DNA from: Lysobacter_L cavernae
Lineage (GTDB): Bacteria > Pseudomonadota > Gammaproteobacteria > Xanthomonadales > Xanthomonadaceae
DNA: 64,000 nt
Reading direction: 5' to 3'
Assembly (NCBI RefSeq): GCF_042648505.1
Contig: NZ_JBHRXK010000003.1
Location: forward strand, 434,001 to 498,000
Part shown: positions 33,177 to 41,539 of the stretch, piece after piece
How the letters are laid out: the number at the start of each line of letters is the position of its first letter
How positions within the stretch are numbered: position 1 is the stretch's first letter
Translations under genes and position numbers: made by a program
Notes under the pieces: model-generated
What the model saw: only the letters and a program-made list of their open reading frames with translations
Database searches by the model: none
Told to the model about the DNA's origin: nothing

Positions 33177-33878
33177 ATGCCCGTGCCATCCCAACCCCGT
33201 CAACCCGATGCCGACCCCGGCGCGTTGGCCTGGTTCAGCAGCGAGCCCGGCCAGGGGCTGCTGGCGGTCGAAGAGACCGCGATGCTGCGGGTGTTGGCCG
33301 CCTGCCCGGCGGCGGCGTGGGCGTGGCTGGGCGTCAGCGGTGCGGCGCCGCCCGAGATCGGTCGCGGCCTGCTGTTGCGGCGCCACACGCGTGGTTTCCA
33401 CGGCGCCGTGCAGTGCCGCCTGCCGCTGCCGGTGGCGAGCGAGGCGCTCGGCGCCGTGCTGCTGCAGCATGCGCTGGACGACGACGTGCCGATCGACCCG
33501 CTGCTGGACGAATGCGCGCGCGTGCTCGCACCGGGCGGGACGCTGTGGCTGGCGGTGCTCAACCCGTGGAGCCCGTACCGGCTGCGCTGGGCGCGCAGCG
33601 GTCTGCGCGCGCGCGATCCGGGCGTGTGGCAGGCGGCGCTGCGTCGGGCCGGGTTTGCCGCCGACACGGTCAGCCTGCAGTGGCTGGGGCCGCATTGGCG
33701 CGTGGCGCACGGCGAGGTCGGCGTCGGCGCGGCGGATCGCCTGCGCGCCGGCGTCGCGCTGACCGTCAACAAGCGCGTGCATGCACTGATCCCGCCCAAG
33801 CCGCTGCGCAACCTGCGCTGGCAGGCCAGTCGCGTCGGCGTCACCCATCCGAGCGTCTGCGACGGCGTGCGGCGATAA
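33177..33878 (+). CDS. SAM-dependent methyltransferase-like protein (YafS type)
   Basis: A 233-residue protein with a class I methyltransferase layout. The N-terminal nucleotide-binding loop is degenerate (WAWLGVSGAAPPE). The later motifs are better kept: DDVPIDPLLDECARVLAPGGTLWLAVLNPWS covers the post-II and III regions. The order gloB (divergent) - methyltransferase - rnhA - dnaQ matches the yafS neighbourhood of other gammaproteobacteria. The substrate is unknown, and the weak motif I leaves open whether it still binds SAM. rnhA starts 7 bases after its stop. Confidence 0.75.
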   Translation: MPVPSQPRQPDADPGALAWFSSEPGQGLLAVEETAMLRVLAACPAAAWAWLGVSGAAPPEIGRGLLLRRHTRGFHGAVQCRLPLPVASEALGAVLLQHALDDDVPIDPLLDECARVLAPGGTLWLAVLNPWSPYRLRWARSGLRARDPGVWQAALRRAGFAADTVSLQWLGPHWRVAHGEVGVGAADRLRAGVALTVNKRVHALIPPKPLRNLRWQASRVGVTHPSVCDGVRR

Positions 33879-33885
33879 TGACGCG

Positions 33886-34353
33886 ATGACATCGAATACC
33901 AAGAAACACATCGAAGCCCACACCGATGGCGCCTGCCTCGGCAATCCGGGCCCCGGCGGCTGGGCCGCGCTGCTGCGCTACAACGGACGCGAGCGCGAAC
34001 TGGCCGGCGGCGAAGCCGACACCACCAACAACCGCATGGAGCTGATGGCCGCGATCATGGCGCTGGAGGCGCTCAGCGAGCCGTGCGAGGTCATGCTGCA
34101 GACCGACTCGCAGTACGTGCGCCAGGGCATCACCGAATGGATCGGTAACTGGGTGCGCCGCGGCTGGAAAACCGCCGGTGGCGATCCGGTCAAGAACCGC
34201 GACCTGTGGGAGCGCCTGCACGCGGCCGCGCAGCGGCACACGGTCGAGTGGCGGTGGGTGAAGGGCCATTCCGGCGACCCCGACAACGAACGGGTCGATG
34301 TGCTCGCCCGCAACGAGGCGTTGCGCTTCCGCCAACCCGCCGCCGTGCGCTGA
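33886..34353 (+). CDS. rnhA: Ribonuclease HI
   Basis: Cuts the RNA strand of RNA-DNA hybrids (155 residues). The metal-binding residues are Asp14 (HTDGAC), Glu52 (NNRMELMA), Asp74 (QTDSQYV) and Asp138 (RVDVLA), with the assisting His128 in VKGHSGDPDNE. The basic handle region (NWVRRGWKTAGGDPVKN) is present. It sits 7 bases after the methyltransferase gene and 22 before dnaQ, so replication-repair functions share an operon. Confidence 0.96.
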   Translation: MTSNTKKHIEAHTDGACLGNPGPGGWAALLRYNGRERELAGGEADTTNNRMELMAAIMALEALSEPCEVMLQTDSQYVRQGITEWIGNWVRRGWKTAGGDPVKNRDLWERLHAAAQRHTVEWRWVKGHSGDPDNERVDVLARNEALRFRQPAAVR

Positions 34354-34375
34354 GGCCATGCGAGAATCCCCGACG

Positions 34376-35119
34376 ATGCGGCAGATCATCCTCGATACCG
34401 AAACCACCGGCCTGAGCTGGGAACGTGGCAACCGTGTGGTCGAAATCGGCTGCGTGGAGTACATCGAGCGCCGCCCCAGCGGCCGCACGTTCCACGTCTA
34501 CCTCAAACCCGACTGCGACTTCGAACAAGGCGCGCAGGAAGTGACCGGCCTGACTCTGGAGTTCCTGGCCGACAAGCCAGCTTTCGCCGAGATCGCCGAC
34601 GAGTTCATCGACTTCATCGACGGCGCCGAGCTGATCATCCACAACGCGGCTTTCGACGTCGGCTTCCTCGACAACGAGCTGCGCCTGCTCGGCCCGCAGC
34701 ACGGTCGCCTGCGCGACCGCTGCACGGTCGAAGACACCTTGCTGATGGCGCGGCAGCGCTTCCCCGGCCAGCGCAACTCGCTGGACGCGCTGTGCAAGCG
34801 ACTGGGCGTGGACAACTCGCACCGCCAGCTGCACGGCGCCCTGCTCGACGCCCAGATCCTCGCCGAGGTCTATCTGGCGCTGACCTCGGGTCAGGAAGAG
34901 ATCGGGTTCGGTGACGAGGCATCGGCGGCAGCGCCGGAAACCGTCAGCTTCCGCACGCTCGCGGGCGCAACGCGGCCGCGGGTGCAGGTCAGTGCCGAAG
35001 AACAGGCCGCCCATCAGGCGCGACTGGAAAAGCTGCGCAAGAAGGCCGGCAAGTGCGTCTGGGACGAGTTCGCGGCCGTCGAAGCCGGCGCCGAGGCGAA
35101 CGAGCCGGTACTGGCCTGA
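34376..35119 (+). CDS. dnaQ: DNA polymerase III epsilon subunit
   Basis: 3'-5' proofreading exonuclease of the replicative polymerase (247 residues). The DEDDh residues are Asp7 and Glu9 (LDTETTG), Asp94 (HNAAFD), His153 and Asp158 (LHGALLDAQ). The C-terminal tail (about 180-247) would bind the alpha subunit. No standard beta-clamp motif of the QL-x-LF type is obvious. The ATG at 34376 is the start that fits homology; one at 34358 is possible. Confidence 0.95.
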   Translation: MRQIILDTETTGLSWERGNRVVEIGCVEYIERRPSGRTFHVYLKPDCDFEQGAQEVTGLTLEFLADKPAFAEIADEFIDFIDGAELIIHNAAFDVGFLDNELRLLGPQHGRLRDRCTVEDTLLMARQRFPGQRNSLDALCKRLGVDNSHRQLHGALLDAQILAEVYLALTSGQEEIGFGDEASAAAPETVSFRTLAGATRPRVQVSAEEQAAHQARLEKLRKKAGKCVWDEFAAVEAGAEANEPVLA

Positions 35120-35172
35120 GGCTGGCGCCGCCGGTTGCGCATGCGCCGGCTGATCCAGCACGGCCGCAACCG

Positions 35173-35877
35173 TCAGTGGTTGCGGACCAGCACCACCGTG
35201 ACGTTGTCCGAGCCGCCGCCGTCGAGCGCGGCGGCGACCAGCGTGTCGACGCATTCCTGGGCGCTGCAGTCGTCGTGGGCGAGTACCTTGGCGATGCTGC
35301 GGTCGTCGACTTCCTCGGTGAGGCCGTCGCTGCACAGCAGCAGCTGCATGCCCGGCTTGAGCTCGCCGGTCATGGTCTCGACATTGAGGTTGCGCGGGTC
35401 GGTCACGCCCAGCGCCTGCGTCACCACGTTGCGGTGCGGGTGGCTGCGCGCCTGCTCGTGGGTGATCGCGCCGTTGGCGATCAGTTCCTGCACGTAGCTG
35501 TGGTCCTGCGACAACTGCGCCAGGTGGCCGTCACGCCACAGGTAGACCCGGCTGTCGCCGACCCAGGCCACCTCGAAGCGGTTGCCGTTGACCCGGGCCG
35601 CGACCACGGTCGTGCCCATCGGCAACGCGTCGTTGCGGCGCTTGGAGGTGCGGATGATTTCCTCGTCGGCGATGCGGATCGCCTGGGCGAGCGGCGTGCC
35701 GTCACGGATTTCGCGGACGATGGCCTCGCGGGCCAGCGCGCTGGCGACTTCGCCGTACTCGTGGCCACCCATGCCGTCGGCCACCAGCCAAAGGCCCAGC
35801 TCGCTGTCACCGTAATAGGTGTCTTCGTTGAGTTCGCGGCGCAGGCCGACGTGCGTCAGGTGTCCGAATTCGATCAT
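35173..35877 (-). CDS. PP2C-family Ser/Thr protein phosphatase
   Basis: Metal-dependent protein phosphatase of 234 residues, Stp1/PrpC type. The motifs are NEDTYYG (Asp19), VADGMGGH (Asp34), WVGDSRVYL, LCSDGLTEEV and GGSDNVTVVLV, which together supply the metal-binding aspartates. No membrane segment is seen. Its partner kinase is not in this window. It is convergent with dnaQ and may oppose Hanks-type kinases or regulate type VI secretion as related proteins do; that is inference. Confidence 0.88.
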   Translation of the reverse strand: MIEFGHLTHVGLRRELNEDTYYGDSELGLWLVADGMGGHEYGEVASALAREAIVREIRDGTPLAQAIRIADEEIIRTSKRRNDALPMGTTVVAARVNGNRFEVAWVGDSRVYLWRDGHLAQLSQDHSYVQELIANGAITHEQARSHPHRNVVTQALGVTDPRNLNVETMTGELKPGMQLLLCSDGLTEEVDDRSIAKVLAHDDCSAQECVDTLVAAALDGGGSDNVTVVLVRNH

Positions 35878-36004
35878 GAGGGGATCATGCCGGTCGCGTC
35901 GTCGGGCTCTTCAAGGCGGTTAACGGCATGATCGTGGTCGAACGGCCGTGAGGCAAGGCGCCATGCCATCGGGACAGATTCCATCCGGGCAGGCGTGCTG
36001 CGGC

Positions 36005-36036
36005 GCGAAAAAAGAAACGGGCCCGTGTGGGCCCGT
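36005..36036 (-). terminator. Terminator of tRNA-Ser(CGA)
   Basis: On the minus strand, stem ACGGGCCC/GGGCCCGT with a 4-base loop, then TTTCTTTTTT. It begins 10 bases after the tRNA end. Confidence 0.92.
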
Positions 36037-36045
36037 ATCCGTATC

Positions 36046-36136
<91 letters not shown>

Positions 36137-36234
36137 GGGTGCAGTGAGCCGATAATGATACGGGGCGAAAGCGCCTGCGACAAGGTATCCCGCCGGCCGG
36201 CTACACTGTGTCCCCCTGAACGAACAACGATGCC

Positions 36235-36642
36235 ATGTCCGAAATCCTGGTTCCGGTGTCCTTTGGTGAACTGCTCGACAAGATCGCGATCCTGCAGATC
36301 AAGTCCGAGCGCATGACCGACGAGGCCAAGCTGGTCAACGTCCGCAACGAGCTGTCGGCGTTGGAGCGGACCTGGATGGCGCACCCGGCCGCGGGCAACG
36401 ATATCGCCCGCTTGCGCGCGCAGCTCAAGGCCGTCAACGAGCGCCTGTGGGTGATCGAGGACGACATCCGCATCAAGGAGAAGGCGCAGGCCTTCGACGA
36501 CGAGTTCGTCAAGCTGGCGCGCAGCGTCTATTTCGAGAACGACGAGCGCGCACGCATCAAGAAGGACATCAACCTGGCGCTGGGCTCGTCCTACGTCGAG
36601 GAAAAGTCCTACCAGGACTACAAGACCGGCAACGCGCCGTAA
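36235..36642 (+). CDS. DUF6165 family protein
   Basis: Conserved protein of 135 residues of unknown function, without signal peptide or membrane helix. The N-terminus (EILVPVSFGELLDKIAILQ) and the largely helical, charged remainder fit DUF6165. Homologues are often found next to lipopolysaccharide or capsule glycosyltransferase genes, and here a GT9 glycosyltransferase and the Kdo kinase gene follow. A helper role in envelope sugar assembly is inferred from context only. Confidence 0.75.
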   Translation: MSEILVPVSFGELLDKIAILQIKSERMTDEAKLVNVRNELSALERTWMAHPAAGNDIARLRAQLKAVNERLWVIEDDIRIKEKAQAFDDEFVKLARSVYFENDERARIKKDINLALGSSYVEEKSYQDYKTGNAP

Positions 36643-36656
36643 GCCTGGCCCGCTGG

Positions 36657-37007
36657 TCAGCGGGCCAGGGCGTAGGCGGCGATCGCAAAGGCCAGCAATG
36701 CCGCCGTTGCGGCCACTGCCGAGACGATCTGGGAACCGCGGAGTCGGCGTTCCAGCTCGGTCTGGCTGCGCTGCAGGCCGGCCAGGGTGCGTTCCAGATC
36801 GACTGACGCCTGCTTCAGCGCAGCCAACGTCTGCTCCATCTCGCTGGCCAAGGTCTTGATGGCCTGGTCGTTGTGGTCGACCGCGTCCTGCAGTTCGCGG
36901 ATCTGCTGCGGAATCTGCGTGGGCTCGCGGCTGCGGGTGAACATCGGCCGCGCGGCCCGGATCAGCTCGGGCAGCAACGGGGCGACGATGGTGAACCATG
37001 CGGCCAT
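36657..37007 (-). CDS. Small coiled-coil membrane protein
   Basis: Not recognised. The 116 residues start with a short amphipathic or hydrophobic stretch (FTIVAPLLPELIRAA). About 55 residues of predicted coiled coil follow (37-90, heptads rich in Gln, Leu and Glu, such as EMEQTLAALKQASVDLERTL). The end is one membrane helix (IVSAVAATAALLAFAIAAYAL, 94-114). Its ATG overlaps the stop of the GT9 gene by one base (TGATG), so it is coupled to lipopolysaccharide core synthesis. It could be a scaffold or localisation factor; no function is claimed. Confidence 0.7.
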   Translation of the reverse strand: MAAWFTIVAPLLPELIRAARPMFTRSREPTQIPQQIRELQDAVDHNDQAIKTLASEMEQTLAALKQASVDLERTLAGLQRSQTELERRLRGSQIVSAVAATAALLAFAIAAYALAR

Positions 37008-38104
37008 CAGCGGCTCCTGTGATCGAGTGTCGGGTGGTCGGCGCGGTAGCGTTCGAACGCAGCGATGCCGTCGTCGACCGTGATCAGGTCCATGACGCCG
37101 TCGTGCTCGATCTTGGTGCCCCAGCGCAAATCGGCGGCCGGTTTGTGCAAAAACCTGCGCGCGGCATCGTCGTAGCGGTCGGCGCAGTAGCGGCGGTCGC
37201 TGTAGGGGCCACTGCGCGCCGGGTTGCTGGCCGCGTGCAGGCCCAGCACCTTGGTGCCCATGGCGTTGGCGATGTGCATCGGGCCGGAGTCGGGCGTCAT
37301 CAACAGCTGCCCGCGCTCCAGCAGGGCCGGCAGCTGCTTGAGTGTGTCCTTGCCGACCAGGTCCAGTGCCGGCTGCCGCATCGCGGCGAGGATCGCGTCG
37401 GTGGTCTGTCGCTCCAGTTCGCTGCGGCCGCCGCACAGCACCACCCGCCAGCCTTGCGCGATGGCATGGTCGGCGACCGCGGCGTAGCGCTCGGCCCGCC
37501 AGTTGCGTCGCACATGGCTGGAGCACGGCGAGACCAGCAGCGTCGGCGTGCCGTCCTGCGGCCATTGGGCGCGGGCCCATGCGCGGGCCTCGTCCGGTAC
37601 CGGCAGATCCCAGCGCACCTGCGCCTGGTGCAGGCCGAGCGGTTCGCAGAAGCTGCCGATCGCATCGAGCACGTGGATGCCCGGGCGGTCGGGGATGCGT
37701 TCGTTGACGAACAGCCCGTGCAGATCCTTGGAACGCGACCGGTCATAGCCGATCCGGCGCGTCGCCGGCACGAACGCCGAGAGCAGGTTGGCGCGCGCGG
37801 CCACCTGCATCTGCAGCAGCGCATCGAAGCAGCTGGCGTCGCCGAGCTGCGCGTGCAGTTCGCGACGCAGCGCGCGCATGCCAGCCAGACCGGTCTTCTT
37901 GTCGTATTCGACGAAGTCGACGCCGGGCAGGCCGGCGAGCAGGCGGTGCTCGCCCTTGCCGATCACCCAGGTCAGTCGCGCCAGCGGCCACGCCGCCTGC
38001 AGGGTGTGCACCAGCGGCGCGACATGGGTCACATCGCCGAGCGCGGACAGGCGCAGCAGGCAGATCGAAGCGGGGGCTGCGGTGGTAGAGGGTGCAGCGT
38101 GCAC
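37007..38104 (-). CDS. Glycosyltransferase family 9 protein (heptosyltransferase-like)
   Basis: GT-B-fold transferase of 365 residues, similar to heptosyltransferases that extend the lipopolysaccharide inner core. The N-terminus ICLLRLSALGDVTHVAPLV carries the family's acceptor-side motif. The donor site is in LLVSPCSSHVRRNWRAERY and TPDSGPMHIANAMGTKVLGLH. The start is GTG at 38104. It is divergent from kdkA, and the small membrane protein follows. Whether heptose or another sugar is moved cannot be read from sequence. Confidence 0.85.
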   Translation of the reverse strand: MHAAPSTTAAPASICLLRLSALGDVTHVAPLVHTLQAAWPLARLTWVIGKGEHRLLAGLPGVDFVEYDKKTGLAGMRALRRELHAQLGDASCFDALLQMQVAARANLLSAFVPATRRIGYDRSRSKDLHGLFVNERIPDRPGIHVLDAIGSFCEPLGLHQAQVRWDLPVPDEARAWARAQWPQDGTPTLLVSPCSSHVRRNWRAERYAAVADHAIAQGWRVVLCGGRSELERQTTDAILAAMRQPALDLVGKDTLKQLPALLERGQLLMTPDSGPMHIANAMGTKVLGLHAASNPARSGPYSDRRYCADRYDDAARRFLHKPAADLRWGTKIEHDGVMDLITVDDGIAAFERYRADHPTLDHRSR

Positions 38105-38126
38105 GTGAATTGTTAGACTCCCAAGA

Positions 38127-38876
38127 ATGACGGGGTTCGATGCTGCCGAAGAATTGACGCCGTTCCGTGACGACAGCGGCTACGGTGCGATTCTGTTCGA
38201 CCGTGCCCGGGTGCGGCAAGCGAGCCCGGAATGGTTCTCGCCGTCGTTCTGGGGTCAACACGCGCGCCCGGTCGACAGCGGCGGCCGTGGCGGCGCCTGG
38301 TTCATCGATGCGCCGTTTGGCCCGACGTTGTTGCGCCGCTACCTGCGCGGAGGAGTGGTGGCGCGCTTCAATCGCGACCGCTACTGGTGGCATGGCGCGG
38401 CGCAGACCCGCAGCTTTGCCGAGTTCCGCCTGACCCGCGCCGTCGCCGAGAAAGGGGTGCCGGTGCCGCGGCCGATCGCCGCCTATTACCGCCGCGATGG
38501 CCTGCATTACCACGCCGCCATCCTGCTCGAGCGACTCGACGACGTGCGCACGCTGGCCGATCGTGCCGCGGTCGCCGGCGACGGCGCGCCGTGGGAGGAG
38601 GCGGGGCGGCTGATCGCCCGCAGCCACCGAGCCGGGCTCGACCACGCCGATCTCAACGCGCACAACCTGCTGTTCGACCCGGCCGGTCGTGGCTGGGTGA
38701 TCGACCTTGACCGCGGCCGCATGCGCATCCCGGCCACCGGTTGGCGCGAGCGCAACCTGGCACGGCTCAGGCGTTCGCTGCTGAAGTTGCGCGGGGCGCA
38801 TCCAGTCGAGCAGGTCGAGCGTGACTTCGCACGGCTGCGCGGTGCCTACGACCGGGCCTGGGACCGAGGTTACTGA
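38127..38876 (+). CDS. kdkA: 3-deoxy-D-manno-octulosonic acid kinase
   Basis: Phosphorylates Kdo of lipid A-core, a step typical of bacteria whose core has a single phosphorylated Kdo. The 249-residue chain has a protein-kinase-like fold: basic P-loop region FGPTLLRRYLRGG, catalytic loop HADLNAHNLLFD (Asp in HAD, Asn in NLL) and the metal motif VIDLDRGRMR. The C-terminus is rich in Arg. It is cytoplasmic or membrane-associated. One base separates its stop from the next gene, and the GT9 gene lies divergently upstream. Confidence 0.9.
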   Translation: MTGFDAAEELTPFRDDSGYGAILFDRARVRQASPEWFSPSFWGQHARPVDSGGRGGAWFIDAPFGPTLLRRYLRGGVVARFNRDRYWWHGAAQTRSFAEFRLTRAVAEKGVPVPRPIAAYYRRDGLHYHAAILLERLDDVRTLADRAAVAGDGAPWEEAGRLIARSHRAGLDHADLNAHNLLFDPAGRGWVIDLDRGRMRIPATGWRERNLARLRRSLLKLRGAHPVEQVERDFARLRGAYDRAWDRGY

Positions 38877-38877
38877 G

Positions 38878-39636
38878 ATGAACTGGCAACTGCGCCTGCA
38901 CGGAGTCGGCAATGCCTCGGCGGTCGAACTCGGCTCGGCCATGGCGACGATCGAGCACCACGGCACGCCGTGGCTGACCATCGACTGCGGTGGCGAAGGC
39001 CTGACCGCTTACCTTGCCCATTACGGCGAGCCACCGCGCGCGTTGTTCATCACCCACACTCATCTCGATCACGTCGCCGGCTTCGAGCGATTGTTCGTGG
39101 CCAGTTATTTCGATCCGACGCGGCGCGGCCGGGTGCGGCTGTACGTGCCCGCGACCGTGGTGCCGTGGCTGCACCAGCGCGTCGGCGACTATCCCAACGC
39201 ACTGGCCGAGGGCGGCGTGAATTTCTGGGACGCGTTCCAGGTGATCCCGGTCGGCGCCTCGTTCTGGCACGAGGGCGTGCGCCTGGAGGTGTTCCCGACC
39301 CGCCACCACTGGCCCGAGACCGCCTACGGCCTGCGCCTGCACGGCAGTGCGGTGTGGACCGGTGATACCCGGCCGATTCCGGAGATGCTGGCCCGGTTCG
39401 CCGATGCCGGCGAACTGGTCGCCCACGATTGCGCACTGCATGGCAACCCCTCGCACAGCGGCATCGAGGACCTGGAGCGTGAGTACCCGCGCGAGCTGCT
39501 CGACCGTTGCCTGCTGTACCACTACGGCAACCGCGAGGAAGGCGAGATCCTGGCCGCACGCGGCTACCGCGTCGCCCATCCGGGCGAGGTGGTGGTGCTG
39601 AACGAACCGACGGCGCCACGGTCAGAACCGGTATGA
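38878..39636 (+). CDS. Metallo-beta-lactamase-fold hydrolase
   Basis: Predicted metal-dependent hydrolase of 252 residues, near the RNase Z/ElaC-like branch. The metal motif is THTHLDHVAGFERLF, with later ligands in FPTRHHWPE, WTGDTRPIPE and LVAHDCAL. There is no signal peptide. It starts one base after kdkA and its stop overlaps the moaA start (ATGA), so it is coupled to both a lipopolysaccharide gene and a cofactor gene. The substrate is unknown. Confidence 0.8.
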   Translation: MNWQLRLHGVGNASAVELGSAMATIEHHGTPWLTIDCGGEGLTAYLAHYGEPPRALFITHTHLDHVAGFERLFVASYFDPTRRGRVRLYVPATVVPWLHQRVGDYPNALAEGGVNFWDAFQVIPVGASFWHEGVRLEVFPTRHHWPETAYGLRLHGSAVWTGDTRPIPEMLARFADAGELVAHDCALHGNPSHSGIEDLEREYPRELLDRCLLYHYGNREEGEILAARGYRVAHPGEVVVLNEPTAPRSEPV

Positions 39637-40661
39637 ACGCCGCTGCCGCCGTGCACGCCCTGTCGCCGCCGCACGATCGGCTCGGCCGGCCGTTGCGCGA
39701 CCTGCGCCTGTCGGTGATCGAGGCCTGCAATTTCCGTTGCCCGTATTGCATGCCGGCCGATCGTGTGCCGGATGACTACGGCTTCGATGCCGCCTCGCGG
39801 TTGTCGTTCGACGAGATCGAGACGCTGGTGCGCGGTTTCGTCCGGCTCGGTGTCAGCAAGCTGCGCCTCACCGGTGGCGAGCCGCTGCTGCGCAAAGGCC
39901 TGCCGCAGCTGGTCGAGCGCCTCGCCGCGATCGAAGGGCTGGACGACATCGCCTTGACCACCAACGGGTCGCTGTTGGCGCCGCAGGCACGCGCGTTGCG
40001 CGCGGCCGGTCTGAGCCGCATCACCGTCAGCCTCGACGCGCTCGATCCGCAGCGCTTCCGCGAGATGTCCGGTGGCCGCGGCGACGTCGCGCAGGTGCTG
40101 GCTGGCATCGGCGCGGCACAGGCGGCTGGGTTCGCATCGATCAAGCTCAACTGCGTGGTCGAGCGTGGCGTCAACGACGACCAGGTGTTGCCGTTGGTGG
40201 CGCACTTCCGCGGCAGCGGCCATGTGCTGCGTTTCATCGAATACATGGACGTCGGCACCTGCAACGGCTGGCGCCGCGAACGCGTGGTGCCTTCGAGCGA
40301 GTTGCGCGACCGCATCGCCGCGCATTGGCCGCTGCAGCCGCTGGATGCGCAGTACCGCGGCGAGGTGGCTTCGCGCTACGCCTTCGCCGATGGCCAGGGC
40401 GAGATCGGGTTCGTCAGTTCGGTCAGCGCACCGTTCTGCGGGGACTGCCACCGGGCCCGTGTGTCCGCCGACGGCCGGCTCTACACCTGCCTGTTCGCCG
40501 CCGAGGGCCATGACCTGCGACCGGCATTGGCGCAGGGCGGCCCGGCCCTGATCGAGCGTGTCGCCGGATTGTGGGCGCGACGCGGTGATCGCTACAGCGA
40601 GCTGCGCGATGCCGTCGGCAGCCCGCGCAAGCACGTCGAGATGTTCCTCATTGGCGGTTGA
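39633..40661 (+). CDS. moaA: GTP 3',8-cyclase MoaA
   Basis: Radical-SAM enzyme (342 residues) that converts GTP to the cyclic intermediate of molybdopterin synthesis. The N-terminal cluster is Cys32-x3-Cys36-x2-Cys39 (CNFRCPYC), and the C-terminal one is Cys269-x2-Cys272-x13-Cys286 in a segment with the substrate arginines RARVS. The chain ends in Gly-Gly, which is needed for activity. The ATG overlaps the upstream stop by 4 bases, and moaC follows with no gap. No Moco riboswitch can fit upstream because of the overlap. Confidence 0.96.
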   Translation: MNAAAAVHALSPPHDRLGRPLRDLRLSVIEACNFRCPYCMPADRVPDDYGFDAASRLSFDEIETLVRGFVRLGVSKLRLTGGEPLLRKGLPQLVERLAAIEGLDDIALTTNGSLLAPQARALRAAGLSRITVSLDALDPQRFREMSGGRGDVAQVLAGIGAAQAAGFASIKLNCVVERGVNDDQVLPLVAHFRGSGHVLRFIEYMDVGTCNGWRRERVVPSSELRDRIAAHWPLQPLDAQYRGEVASRYAFADGQGEIGFVSSVSAPFCGDCHRARVSADGRLYTCLFAAEGHDLRPALAQGGPALIERVAGLWARRGDRYSELRDAVGSPRKHVEMFLIGG

Positions 40662-41165
40662 ATGAAAGCGAAGCCGAAGCAACTTACCCACCTCGATCCT
40701 GCCGGTCGTCCGGCCATGGTCGACGTATCCGCGAAGCCGGTGAGCGCACGCGAGGCGTGCGCCGAGTGCCGCGTGCGCTTCCCCGCAGCGGTCGCCCTGC
40801 AACTGCGCGCATCGGGCCTCAAGAGCGCCAAGGGCGGCATCGTCGAGACGGCGATCATTGCCGGCACGATGGCGGTCAAACGCACCCACGAGCTGATTCC
40901 GTTCTGCCACCCGCTGCCGATCGACGGTTGCCGCATCGCCATCGACTGGGACGGTGACAACGCGCTGCGCATCGTGTGTGCGGTCAAAACCACGCACCGC
41001 ACCGGGGTCGAGATGGAGGCGCTGACTGGCGCCACCGTCGCCGCGCTCACCGTCTACGACATGTGCAAGGCGTTGTCGCACAGGATCGTGCTGGGGCCGG
41101 CCCGGCTGCTGGCCAAGCAAGGCGGCAAGCATGACTTCGGCAAGCACGACATCGGAGCGGCGTGA
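40662..41165 (+). CDS. moaC: Cyclic pyranopterin monophosphate synthase MoaC
   Basis: Second enzyme of molybdopterin synthesis (167 residues), which works with MoaA to give cyclic pyranopterin. Signature segments are SAKGGIVETAIIAGTMAVK, HELIPFCHPLPIDG and THRTGVEMEALTGATVAAL, with the catalytic Lys and Asp in LTVYDMCKAL. It begins directly after the moaA stop and overlaps moaD by one base. Confidence 0.96.
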   Translation: MKAKPKQLTHLDPAGRPAMVDVSAKPVSAREACAECRVRFPAAVALQLRASGLKSAKGGIVETAIIAGTMAVKRTHELIPFCHPLPIDGCRIAIDWDGDNALRIVCAVKTTHRTGVEMEALTGATVAALTVYDMCKALSHRIVLGPARLLAKQGGKHDFGKHDIGAA

Positions 41166-41404
41166 TGGGCCAGGTCACCGTGCTGTACTTCGCCAGCCTG
41201 CGCGATGCCGCCGGCGTTGCCAGTGAAACCGTCGAGGCCACCGCCGACCTGTGCGCGCTGTATGCCGCGCTGCGCGAGCGTCATGGCTTTGTCTTGCCGG
41301 TCGAGCGCCTGCGGGTGGCGGTCGATGGCGAATTCGCACGCTGGGGCGATGCCGTGCGCGCGGGCAGCGAGGTCGCCTTCATTCCGCCGGTAAGCGGGGG
41401 GTGA
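41165..41404 (+). CDS. moaD: Molybdopterin synthase small subunit MoaD
   Basis: Ubiquitin-fold sulfur carrier (79 residues) whose C-terminal Gly-Gly (PPVSGG) is thiocarboxylated and inserted in MoaE. The start is the ATG at 41165 in a TGATG overlap with moaC; a GTG one codon earlier is possible. The N-terminus VTVLYFASLRDAAG is typical. A repeat element of about 110 bases separates it from moaE. Confidence 0.93.
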   Translation: MGQVTVLYFASLRDAAGVASETVEATADLCALYAALRERHGFVLPVERLRVAVDGEFARWGDAVRAGSEVAFIPPVSGG

Positions 41405-41515
41405 GCGGATGCGCTTGCGAACCACTGGTTCGCGCATCCGCGAACGCCCGGCCATGGATGGCCGGGCCGGACGATCCGTGAGCCATTACCGTTGCGCCAT
41501 GGAAGGCAGTGGATG
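41405..41515 (+). repeat. Composite hairpin element, partial copy
   Basis: Two strong hairpins between moaD and moaE. The first has outer arms GCGGATGCGC and GCGCATCCGC and inner arms GAACCA/TGGTTC; the second has CCCGGCCAT and ATGGCCGGG. The core CGCTTGCGAACCACTG matches the copy at 7651. The leading REP unit is missing. It divides an otherwise tight moa operon. Confidence 0.7.
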
Positions 41516-41539
41516 CACTGCAAATGTGGAAACGTCACG

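Noticed and set aside
39500..39633. Moco riboswitch before moaA
   Set aside because: moaA overlaps the preceding gene, so there is no leader in which it could fold.
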